Below are positions 1 to 10,200 of a DNA stretch of 64,000 bases, one piece after another. How positions within the stretch are numbered: position 1 is the stretch's first letter; every line of letters starts with the position of its first letter. Position numbers and translations under genes: made by a program. Location: NCBI GenBank assembly GCA_034620365.1, contig JAQGEQ010000171.1, forward strand, positions 248,001-312,000. The letters run 5' to 3'. Under the pieces are notes generated by a model, which had not been told where the DNA came from, did no database searches, and worked only from the letters and a program-made list of their open reading frames with translations. Origin of the DNA: Pegea sp. RAD2-039 (lineage: Eukaryota; Chordata; Thaliacea; Salpida; Salpidae).

Positions 1-1601
1 TTACTAAAAGTTGTTTCATCTGATCGAATTATTTCGATTTTTGGTTTATAAGTTTCCTGAAAATGAATTTGAAGTAAAAAATGTGAAAAATGAAATTGTG
101 TACAGACCTTTGGTTCCAAGAACTCTACATCATTACCTTCATCTAACTCATCCAAATCAACTTCTTCCAGATCCGGGAGATCTTCTAGATTTATGATCTC
201 AACACTTTCACTCAAATCTTTGTTATCCTCTAGAAGAAAAAAGTTTTCTTAAATTCAAACTTTCTACAAATTGAAAGCGTGGAAGATCAGAATCAGGAGT
301 CTTACCTTGATCCACTTCTTCATCAGAGGTAAAATCTTTCAGCTCCTCACTGTGATGAAGATCATCTTGTGAGTAATCCATTTCAACTCCACTGATTTTC
401 TCATCAAACATTGCAACTGGAGTAACTAAATTTTCATCCACTACAAGATTATATGATCAAAAGCAGAAGATCAAAAGCTCAAGATTCACTTACAGATGAT
501 TCCTTCCTTCTCGCGTCGTTCTTTCGCTTTCTTTCGAATATTCTTCAGATAATCAACACTTGCCTACAAACACTTAGTTGCTACTTGTAGAGAAGAACAG
601 TTGATTTAGTTACTTGTATCTTGGCTCTTTCCTTGTTATTCCACCTCTCATGTTCAGCTTTTTCTTCTTCGCGTCCTCCTCTCTTCCATGCTTCAGCACA
701 AGCCCGATCTCGAGGAAAAACTGGTCTAATAACAAAATCGCGCGATACTAACTTCACCATGACAACCAGCACACAAGACCCACCTGTCGTCCAGATAAGT
801 GAGCTGCTTTAATCGAACTATCATGTTCTTCCGATAAAAACGGATCTTCTTCACAACTGGATTACCCATCAGGTTGAGGACTCTCTAAAAGAAGATCAAT
901 TGGTCATGATGAAGAATTGAGTTTTGCTTCTATTCACCAAACTCTCCATCTCTTCTAGGATCTCAACCACCTTCGGATCTTCGATCTTATTGTGAGAAAG
1001 ATCAAGGACACTGATGGAAGAGCTGGATCGAAGATTATTCAAAGATTCGTACGTTGAGATATTGTTCTGAGCTAACTGAAGCGTTTCCAATCGCGACAAG
1101 TTTTCTGTGATGACGTCATTCACACATGAGTGGTTGGCATAGTGACGAGGTTGTACTTAGTGCACTTAAAAACCAGCAACTGGTTCTTACCGATGTTTTC
1201 GACTACACTCAACTGGTTGCTGCACAAGTTCAATACTCTGAGGTCGGTCAGTTTGTTCAAATTCTCAATTTTTTCAATTAAATTTTGTTGAAGATAAAGA
1301 CATCTAAAAAAAGTCTTATTCAATCTTCAATTTGATTAAATTGATTTCAATAACCTGAGGTTGGTCAACTTATCTAAATTTTCGATTCGTTTCAAACCAT
1401 TCACTTCGAGCCAGAGACATTTGAGGCCCGTGTACTCGTCCAAGTTTTCAATTTTCCACCAACCTGGTCAGTTGTTGATTCAATTGGTTGAATAATAATC
1501 AATCACAGACCTTTGTAGTGAAGATAAAGGACATCATTGAGATAAGGAGTGGTGTAGAGTTTATGTTGGATGCAGATCTTCTTTAAGGACTCTTTTGTCA
1601 T
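1..1601 (-). CDS. DNAAF1: Dynein axonemal assembly factor 1 (LRRC50), partial, 10 exons seen
   Basis: Cytoplasmic LRR protein needed for preassembly of the dynein arms of motile cilia (family knowledge). Exons on the minus strand by frame continuity: 1601-1511, 1463-1355, 1303-1191, 1104-938, 884-784, 725-614, 563-494, 440-306, 229-108 and 56 to about 5. The start is the ATG at 1601, opening [16 protein letters not shown], typical of DNAAF1. Repeated leucine-rich units follow ([46 protein letters not shown]), then the LRR cap [13 protein letters not shown] and the diagnostic [18 protein letters not shown]. The acidic tail includes [13 protein letters not shown], also a family signature. All joins keep frame. 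Introns are about 45-86 bp. At least 355 residues are encoded; a GTAA at positions 4-1 may be the next donor, so the 3' end lies outside the window. Identification is firm; the exact last exon is not. Confidence 0.93.
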
Positions 1602-1843
1602 TCTAAAGATGATAGATAATTAGGATTTGAAGATAAGTTTAAAAAGTGTAGAAATTATTTCCAAAAAAAAACTACTCAGAAATTTGCTTAAAGATTTTTT
1701 ATTAAAGTTTTCAACTAACTTCAAATGTATCTTTGATTTACAAGATTGAATAAAAATGTTAAATTCAATTCGAAAACAAATGTACATAGAAATGATTAAA
1801 CACCTTCAAGTTTATTGTGAGTTACAACTACAAGGTGTGCTGC

Positions 1844-1849
1844 TTTATT
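1844..1849 (-). terminator. Probable poly(A) signal of the small acidic gene
   Basis: AATAAA on the minus strand, about 60 bp downstream of the stop at 1912 and about 240 bp upstream of the DNAAF1 start codon. Confidence 0.5.
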
Positions 1850-1911
1850 AAAGTGGAAAATTTTCTTTTAAATACATTAAGTATAAAACACAAGTGAATA
1901 AAGCAAACATT

Positions 1912-2911
1912 CTATTTAAAGATGTTTAAATAAAACTTTACAAATCGATTTACTGATAATTGGAAGCAATTTTGTTTCTTTGTAAAATTTCTATCTCTAA
2001 TTAAAAACAAATCACAACAAATGAAATGACATTCAATGAGTGAATTATTTTGTTCAGATCTTACTTGGGATATTTAGACTCATCAATGACACTTTTCTTT
2101 TTACTTTCTACTTTATCATCTTCTTTTGTATTGATGATGTATGTTCTGATGAAATAACAATAATTCAAAAAGTTTTTACTTTTTGTTGTACCAATGATTT
2201 ACTAAATTTCAAATTTATTAAAAGTTTGATAATTCAACAAAAAAAAATGAGGGAGACAATTAAATGATGATGATGAGAATAAACTCACTTTTCTGCTTGT
2301 GATTGAGGATTCAATTCAGCTTCTACTAAAATATTTTAAAAGTTTATTTATTTATAGAAAAAACTAAACAAGTAAGTTTTTAAAATGTACTTATTCGAAT
2401 AAAGTATTATCATAAACTCATAAAATGTGTAAAAAAAAGAAAACATTTCAAGTTTTTGATCAGATAAATTCTATTCAGGAAGTAAAACTGGTTTTATCGT
2501 TTAAGTGAAAAGTTCAGCTTAAAATTGAAGGTTATGAAAGTAAAAACCTGTTGCAGAAACTTCTTTCTTTGTCTCGTCAATCGCAACCGTTTCATTCTGC
2601 AAATAACAACATTTAGCTTCAAACTTAAAATAAAAAGACTTAAAATAAACAAATGATGGGGAAAACCAACTTCTAATTTAAAATCTCCTTCTGATCCGAT
2701 GACATAAGAGTATTCGGGTTTGGAAATGTTTGCACCTTGTTCAGTGAGCTCAATTGAAACATCACCACTATCTCCATCTTCTTGTAAATTCTACAATGAT
2801 AAATTGACAGCTAAAAACTTCAGTAGAAATGACAACCTGCTGTTCATGTGGTTGGCTTTTTGCATCTCCACAGGAAACTTCTTCATCTGTTATTTCCTCG
2901 ATTAAGGGCAT
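1912..2911 (-). CDS. Small acidic protein of unknown function, 6-exon model
   Basis: Not recognised. The start ATG at 2911 opens MPLIEEITDEEVSCGDAKSQ. Model exons: 2911-2837, 2790-2671, 2596-2548, 2325-2289, 2145-2065 and 1996-1912. Every junction has GT/AG and preserves frame; the donors GTGAGTTT (2288) and GTAAGATC (2064) are strong. The protein is about 148 residues, rich in E/D/K and without obvious domains, apart from a hydrophobic C-terminal stretch. If the donor at 2288 were not used, the reading would stop at 2285 after about 94 residues. The gene lies between two same-strand genes, 190 bp below the stop of the GNAT gene and 311 bp above DNAAF1, so the three could be co-expressed. There is no homology support, so the model rests only on splice and frame consistency. 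Confidence 0.5.
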
Positions 2912-3101
2912 AATTTGCGAGCAAGTAACAAATTACAACAAATTATCTAATTACGATTAGTTCCTGTATTCACAGCATTAAGATTTTAGAGCAAAAGTTA
3001 TTTTCATTTCAACTAATTAAAGTCGGCAGCAAAGTCATCAACACCACAAATAAATAATTTGAAATCGCTAAAACGATTATTGCATCTTGCAAATTGCACG
3101 G

Positions 3102-6100
3102 TTACAAAAAAAAGACAGGAAAATAGCTGAAAGATGCTACATATGACTGATCGTTGTTGTCAAAGAGAAACTTCAGATAAAAGAAGTAGATACAAATGAT
3201 TGTGATGGAAAGCAACATAAACAACTCGGTTCGTTTGCTCATTCGCTTCATCTTTCTTAAATGGTTGAATGTGAGTACGAGAGAGGAAGATAGAGAAGAC
3301 TTGACGAGCTCAACTGTCTTCTGCTTCTTTTCATGAGGTCTTCGTTGACGTCTCTCACGAACAATTCCAATAGCTGGCAACCCATCAGCACCTTTAACAA
3401 AAATCCCACAATCTTCAAGTCTTATATTCGGTAGAACCAGAAACTGATGGGCAGAACATGTAGTGGCTGACACAATACAAATGGGTCAGTGACCGGGGTA
3501 CTTGGACAGGAAGGTAGAAGTAGCTTGCATTTGAGCAGAACACTGTTGTTAGTTATGCAGGCGGCTTTGTGGGCATCGAAAGTAAAATGCAAACCTCTGC
3601 CTTTTGATGTTGAAGTGTAGTCATCATCACTAAAACCTACATGTCGGATGCTCTTCTTATAAATATCGATTCCAACTCCACAGAAGAAAGACTCCCTGAT
3701 CTCTTCTTCTCGTCCATTAGCTTGTTGCATGAACTTTTCGATTGCTGAAGTAGTTGAGTTGAAATGAGAAATGAAAAAGCAATTTTCCCCTATTGCATCA
3801 GTTTGTTCTTCGATCTTCATCAACCGATCTCCTATTTCAGTTGAATCTTTGGAGCATCCTTTGATCTTCATCACCTGATCTTTTTCTTCAGTTGAATCTT
3901 TGGAGCATCCTTTGATCTTCATCAACTGATCTTCTTCTTCAGTTGAATCTTTGGAGCATCCTTTGATCTTCATCAACTGATCTTCTTCTTCAGATGAATC
4001 TTTAGAGCATCCTTTGATCTTCATCAACTGATCTTCTTCTTCAGATGAATCTTTGGAGCATCCTTTGATCTTCATCAACTGATCTTCTTCTTCAGTTGAA
4101 TCTTTGGAGCATCCTTTGATCTTCATCAACTGATATTCTTCTTCAGTTGAATCTTTGGAGCATCCTTTGATCTTCATCAACTGATATTCTTCTTCAGTTG
4201 AATCTTTGGAGCATCCTTTGATCTTCATCAACTGATCTTCTTCTTCAGCTGAATCTTTGGAGCATCCTTTGATCTTCATCAACTGATATTCTTCTTCAGT
4301 TGAATCTTTGGAGCATCCTTTGATCTTCATCAACTGATATTCTTCTTCAGTTGAATCTTTGGAGCATCCTTTGATCTTCATCAACTGATCTTCTTCTTCA
4401 GTTGAATCTTTGGAGCATCCTTTGATCTTCATCAACTGATCTTCTTCAGTTGAATCTTTGGAGCATCCTTTGATCTTCATCAACTGATCTTCTGCTTCAG
4501 TTGAATCTTTGGAGCATCCTTTGATCTTCATCAACTGATCTTCTTCAGTTGAATCTTTGGAGGATCCTTTGATCTTCATCAACTGATCTTCTTCTTCAGT
4601 TGAATCTTTGGAGCATCCTTTGATCTTCATCAACTGATCTTCTTCAGTTGAGTCTTTAGATAAATTATCATCTAAACCGATCCCTTTATGGCTGCAATTT
4701 CCTGGACTGGTTTCCACATGATCAGAGTTATTAGATCTTTTCAGGCGAATTACATCTACTACTTCCTGATCCAAAACTCCTGTTTCTTCATCTTTTGAAG
4801 ATTTATTCTTCAAAGGAGTTTTCAGAAGATCAGAAATGACTTCATAATCATTCATTTCCTTCATAAACAGACTTTTCTGATCTTGCATCGCCATCTCTGC
4901 ATCTAAAGACACATTGGTGATCTCTAAAGGAATTATAATCATCTCCTGAGACGCTTCTAGTCCTACTTCCCATAGCTACTATTACTATTTTATGACCATA
5001 AGTGGGCAGCAAAGAGCTAAAGTTGATTTTTAAACGGTTGATGAGAAATGTTGATGACTTAAAAGGATTGAGGATCAGGAAGTATATCCCCGGTAGATGG
5101 GATCAGAGGGAGATTCAAACAAGTTCCAACTAACCTGGTGTCGATGGTTGAGTCATCTTTTTCACATCTTCATCAAATTTCAAACAATCGATCTTTCCAG
5201 CGATCAAAGTCATCTGAGTGTCCCGGAGTTTGCACTCTTTTGCCTTCAGCTCTTTTTTCAACTTTAAGATCTCTTCATCTTTGCTGCTAAGACGACGATT
5301 AAGACGCAAGATTTCATTCTTCATCCGAAACAAAGAAACCGAAAAGTCTCGGTAAGCCTAAAGCAAACAAATTAGCCCCCAAAGTCTCTTGCATCCGATC
5401 ACAAACCTGCCAGCTGCTCTTCTGAAACGAGATCAGATCTGATTCCAGTTCAGCCAATTCGAAGCTCGTCATGCTTGAGTGGTTTTCATCTTCGTCTTCA
5501 CCATTGATCACATGTCTACCTCCGTAGTTGGAGAAGCGGCACATCCGAGTGATATCCACCCAAGTATCGTGGATCTCCTTATATCGATCATTCAGCAGAA
5601 GATCATCGGTGAAACCTGCCACCAGAGGGCGTTGTAGTTGGATGAGTCGAATACGCGGAAGATAAACCTTGATTCTTGAAAAACTTCACAGCTTCTGATG
5701 CAGCGTTGACTACAATGACGTCAGAGAATCCTGCAACTGACGGATTGCCCAGATATCCGATCAAACGTCGCCCGATGCCCATACACTCAAACATCTTGCG
5801 GGTGCTGATCAGAGTGAGGACAAGGATTTTTTCAGGAGTCAAATCCTCGGAAGGTTCAAATGTTGCGGATGCCACAAGACGCTGCTCAACACCTGTCAAA
5901 AGAAGATCAAGATGATGAAGAAGAAGACATCCCACTTACCAATCAATTCTGAAGGAAGATCTGAAGCACAAAGATCCTTCTTTCGATTACACTTATAGAA
6001 TCTAATCAAGAAAAAGATCAAATCCTATTTGTTCATCATTCATCTGATCTTTACTCACTCTTTTAACTTTCTTTTTCTTTCTTTGACTTCAGCGATGAAA

Positions 6101-6768
6101 TTTTTCACATAATTAGCGTACAAGGCTTTCTCTGGTTTCTCGTCTTCCTCATCTTCGTCTTCATCGGAGCTTTCTTCACAATCACTGAAGATTCCTTCAA
6201 ACGTATCATCTTTTTCTGTGTCGCTGTCGTCACAGCTGATTTCTTCTTCCTCATCTTCATAATCATCATCATCTTCTTCGCTTTCTTCAACTAAGAACTT
6301 TTGTTAAATCTCCAAATAACAGATTTGTTATTTCAAAAACCTTTGTCTTCTTTCTGTTTAGTGTTTCCAAACTTTTTTTTTAGATTTTCAAAGCAGATAC
6401 TTTTGGCAAGCTCTTTTTCAAGAATTAAAAGTATGGTCCAGGCCTTCTCATTTTCTAAACATGAGTAGATGGTTTTATGATCAACACCAATACGAGTAGA
6501 ATAAAGAGCAGCACATGAATGAATCAGATTATTGTTTGCGATTCCTTTTATGATTTGCTGAATAGAAACACTGATTATGAAAAGCCACATCCTAGTAGCC
6601 ACTTACTTTTTCATCTTCTTCACATTCAAAGAGTTTGCTGAAGTTGATGCAACAATTTTCGGTATTGATACCTTTATTTAGTTTGGTATGAGATAATTTT
6701 TTACAAATTGCTTTTCCCAGATCAAAATGCTGATCATCGAGATATTTGACAACTTTATGGGAAAACAT
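3102..6768 (-). CDS. Large GNAT-domain protein with 17-residue tandem repeats and an ART-like C-terminal region, 9-exon model
   Basis: Model exons: 6768-6607, 6557-6341, 6290-6059, 6001-5940, 5892-5668, 5615-5407, 5357-5135, 4902-3494 and 3443-3102. All are in frame, giving about 1026 residues. Order: a novel N-terminus; a strongly acidic stretch (about 127-185); a GNAT-like acetyltransferase segment (about 205-300) with the acetyl-CoA loop-like MGIGRRLIGYL and the late strand VVNAASEAVKFFKNQGF; a segment beginning TDDLLLNDRYKEIHDTW; a coiled coil (about 380-440); 17 copies of a GCSKDSTEEEDQLMKIK-type repeat (about 525-807); then a region resembling a PARP/ART core (FFCGVG, HVGFSDDD, GRGLHFTFDAHKA) and a probable membrane-spanning stretch near the C-terminus (SITIICIYFFYLKFLF). 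The ART-like part has Cys-Gly where the catalytic His-Gly is expected, so it may be inactive. The join across 5134-4903 (232 bp) is the least certain: the repeat part could be a separate gene. The family was not recognised. Confidence 0.6.
3812..4660 (-). repeat. In-frame 51-bp (48/51) coding tandem repeat, 17 units
   Basis: Seventeen consecutive near-identical units encode GCSKDSTEEEDQLMKIK. A few units are 48 bp and lack one Glu codon. Variation is mostly third-position changes plus D/Y swaps in EEEDQ versus EEEYQ. The array is wholly inside exon 8 of the GNAT-domain gene and keeps frame throughout. Confidence 0.97.
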
Positions 6769-8399
6769 GAATAAAATCTGCTAAACAATACACACACACA
6801 CACAAATATCTACACAAATCACTAAATTAGCTAAATAAACACATAGACTCTATCAAACACTGAAAAAGTTCAGATTAAAGACATTTAGGTGTGCAGTTAG
6901 GAGGTTGTATTTAGTCCAAATTAAAATTTCAATTTGTAGCAATTTGTTTCTTCTTTACATGTTTACAAATTATAAAAATTTCACTTTAAACCATTTTTTA
7001 AACTAAATAAAATCCTTAAAGCTGCAATAAAAAGCGATTATTTAAATGGCTAAAGTGAATGATACCGTCGATTAACTGATCAGAATTATTTACAAAATGC
7101 TTGAACAGTTTTGTCTAACATAAAATTGATTCAGATATTTTGAAGTAAATATGAAAAGTACTTTTAAATACTTTAAACCCTTCTATTTATTCATTTTTAT
7201 TTTAGGAATATAATAGTTAATATAAAAATATTTGTATTTTGAGAATATATTAAAATAAAATTATTGAGAAGGCAAAATAATTTCAGGCATTTGAAGTAAA
7301 AGAAAAACATGAAGAACACAGGCTTTGAAAATATCACAAACAGCTAAGCTAGGTAAAAGATCAAAAGGCAAAGTACATCACTACATTTCTACTAAGCTAA
7401 TACTAAACTTTAAAGATTCACAAAAACGATATAACAAATGTTTCATTAAATTACACAATCTTCACAAAAGTATCAAACTATTTTCAAGAAGATACAATGA
7501 TAGCAGAGAATGAAACTAACAAAATTACCCTTTTTGTAAACTCGACAATCATAATAAACTATTGATGCAAAAAAAGCAAGCAGATTAAACGAAAATGATT
7601 AAACAAATGAGATACTAGTTGGTCGACTAAATAACTTTTAAAATTGGATTGTTCATCATAAAAAATACTACAGATAAAGTAGACAAGCATACATTTAAAG
7701 ATTAGAGGTTTTAAATAAATTTATTTATAAGTATTTTTTAAGTTGATAAAATTAAAATTAAACTTAGCGAAGAAACCTTGAATTAGTCATTATTGGAAAA
7801 AATAAATTGACATTTTAACAAAACAGTTATAGATAAAGCATGTTGTAACCAAGGCAGTAAAACTATTTAAAGTCAGTTATTTTAAAAACTATATAATTAT
7901 AAAACAATTAAAAAGATAGAGTTTGAAAAATTGCTCAGATTATAAATATTTTGAGAAAATAAAATGATTCTTAAGATTGTCAAAATGAACAATAATAAAT
8001 TGTTGTTCAAATCATATAAGATAATAGAAGACTGAAAGATGTATGATTCTCATGATAGAGACTTATAAGCACCATGGTGTGTATGGCAATGTAAAAATAA
8101 CTTGTTTAAAGCAATTTAAAAATATTATAAAAACATTTCATGTTACCCAAACTGATAATTATATATAATTGTGTTGTTAGCTTAATGTATAATATTAGGC
8201 TCATGAAAATATACCCAATAAATGTTTAGAATATATATTAAGCTAAAAATTAATTGAAATTTACATGAAGCAAAGTTAATGCAATCTACAAGAAAATTTT
8301 ACAAGCTATAGTTGGCTTTTTCCATAAAGAAAATTAAAAGCATAAAAATGATATATGGATATAAAAATATGCAAGCAATCAGTAATTAAGTCCTTCAAT
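6769..8399. other. AT-rich intergenic region
   Basis: Apart from a short CA run near 6790-6803, I see no gene, RNA or element here. The plus-strand open stretch at 7325-7513 has AT-driven composition and no protein-like features. Confidence 0.6.
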
Positions 8400-9524
8400 T
8401 TATTCTTCCTCATTAATAACTTCCTGTTGATTAGGAATTGAACCCAAAGGTCTCATACTTCTTACAGAATTACGAGACTGACAAACAGAATTGCGATCTT
8501 CATGCATAATCACTTCTTCTACTTCTTGTTTATTCCCATAATTAGTAGGTTTCTTAGACATAATTGTTTGAATACACTCTTCTGGTTCAACATCTTTAGA
8601 AGCTTTAATCTCACCTCCTATACCAGTCTTTAAAAGATCTAAGACCATGGCCTTTTCACGTTCACCAGCAGAAACTAACCATTGTTGAACGTCTTGAACT
8701 GAATCAGTTTGTAATATCTGACAAAGCATATTAATCATTAGTGTTTCAGTATCTGGGAACACTGATATGTGATTAAAAGAATGATTTTGATGAGCTGAGC
8801 GAGTACTCATTCGGCTTGAAAGTCTTGAAGAAGGTGGAATCAATCTTCCTGTTGATGTTGAATAATTAGTTTTTCTTTTCCCACTTCCTGCTGTCTGTGG
8901 TTTGGATACTTTTGTGTTTGACTCAAAATTTTGTTGTAATAAACCAGCCTTGAGGCAAAAATCTTTCAATTCATCTCGCCATGAATCAGTAATTGGAATA
9001 ATTCCAAATCTGGGAACTGCCTTTTCTTTATATGGATAATTTTGGATTCCTGTAATTGTATCAATAGGAAAAAGTGAACTGTTCAAGCCCAAGGAATTAG
9101 AAATAGCTTGGTTGTTCAAAAAATACTTTTGTTGAGAAGGTTGTAGGTTATCTAAACTGAATCTAACATCAGGAAAATATCCATCATCATTTACAGTACA
9201 AATTGGAACTCCATTTAATCCTTTAATGTGTCTAACTCTGACAGGATGAGGATTATGACGAGAAAAGAAAGATGCTTTACTGTATGAACCAAATCTCATA
9301 GTTGATGAATTTAAACCAGATTTAGCCAACAATGTTGAATAAGAAGTCTGAGGTCTTGATGAAGGGATTGGTTTTGTAGTAGATGACTTCTTTGAACGAG
9401 CAGAGGCTGCAGATTCCGGTTTCTTCTTTTCAAAGACATGATTCGAATTCACTGGTACTAATGGTTTTTCTTTTAATTTAAAAACATTGCAAGAAGTTGA
9501 AGGTCTTACAGTTTCAGTTGCCAT
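8400..9524 (-). CDS. TBATA: TBATA/SPATIAL family protein, single exon
   Basis: 374 residues in one uninterrupted frame. The ATG at 9524 follows an AT-rich leader. The diagnostic segment is SFFSRHNPHPVRVRHIKGLN followed by GVPICTVNDDGYFPD, which matches the SPATIAL domain core of TBATA (thymus, brain and testes-associated). The C-terminal part, TETLMINMLCQILQTDSVQD and the following QQWLVSAGEREKAMVLDLL, also matches the family's conserved helical end. N-terminal and middle linkers are Ser/Lys/Arg-rich and look disordered. Vertebrate members are expressed in testis and in ciliated or cytoskeletal settings and associate with microtubules; the role here is inferred from family only. The lack of introns contrasts with neighbouring genes and could reflect intron loss or an old retrocopy, but the frame is intact over its full length. 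Confidence 0.88.
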   Translation of the reverse strand: MATETVRPSTSCNVFKLKEKPLVPVNSNHVFEKKKPESAASARSKKSSTTKPIPSSRPQTSYSTLLAKSGLNSSTMRFGSYSKASFFSRHNPHPVRVRHIKGLNGVPICTVNDDGYFPDVRFSLDNLQPSQQKYFLNNQAISNSLGLNSSLFPIDTITGIQNYPYKEKAVPRFGIIPITDSWRDELKDFCLKAGLLQQNFESNTKVSKPQTAGSGKRKTNYSTSTGRLIPPSSRLSSRMSTRSAHQNHSFNHISVFPDTETLMINMLCQILQTDSVQDVQQWLVSAGEREKAMVLDLLKTGIGGEIKASKDVEPEECIQTIMSKKPTNYGNKQEVEEVIMHEDRNSVCQSRNSVRSMRPLGSIPNQQEVINEEE

Positions 9525-10140
9525 CTTACAACAAAATTTATTTACTCTTATTATTTATTCTAAGCATTATAAGAAATATAAATGATTACAAATAGATAAT
9601 ATTAAAAATTATTAAATGATCATCATTAAAGTAATTAATTTAACAAAAACTTAACATTAAAACAAATTATTATTTAATTTATCTGACATTATATCATAAA
9701 TGATAAAAGTTTGTTTTAGCAAATACTTTCTGATTTTATAAAATTTAATTTATATAATTTTTTCCAGTACTTGAATTTACATATTGCTTTATACAGAAAC
9801 ATATTTGTGCTAAATAATATTTAAAAATTTGAAGAAAGCTTGATAACTTAAAAAATTAAAATATTTGCAAATAAAATATTACCATTTAAAAACTGTCTTT
9901 AATTTTAATCTAATAAAATATAAAAGCCAATAACAAAACAAAAAAAAACATGTCAAACAAGTTGCCAGTTAAATTGAAACGAAGCACCAAATTATATCCA
10001 AGGTAACGCTCGACAAGGCTTCAAAACAACTTTTTTATTTTAAAAATAAAAAGAATATATAAAGAAATAATGTATCAAACAAATGTAAAATAAAAATTCT
10101 TTAATAAAAAAAAATAATTTAAGTTAAAGAATAATATAGC
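9525..10140. other. AT-rich intergenic region upstream of TBATA
   Basis: No ORF or element recognised. The TBATA promoter must lie in its left end, but no clear TATA or other motif stands out from the AT background. Confidence 0.5.
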
Positions 10141-10149
10141 TTTTTATGT

Positions 10150-10200
10150 TTACCTTTTTATGATACCTTCCTTCGCATTTATTGAAACAAATAAATGTTA
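10150..10200 (+). mobile_element. LINE 3'-end tail fragment
   Basis: The stretch containing CCTTCCTTCGCATTTATTG followed by an AAATAAATG tail matches the 3' terminus of the CR1/jockey-like LINE relic at 21841-21880 (CCCCTTCGCATTTATTG, then AAATAAATAAATAA). Only the tail is recognisable, which is typical of severe 5' truncation. Confidence 0.5.

Noticed and set aside
11-196. Plus-strand 61-residue frame at the left edge
   Set aside because: It is the antisense of DNAAF1 exons 9 and 10, whose minus-strand reading matches the family.
6790-6803. (CA)n microsatellite
   Set aside because: Only about seven units; not informative.
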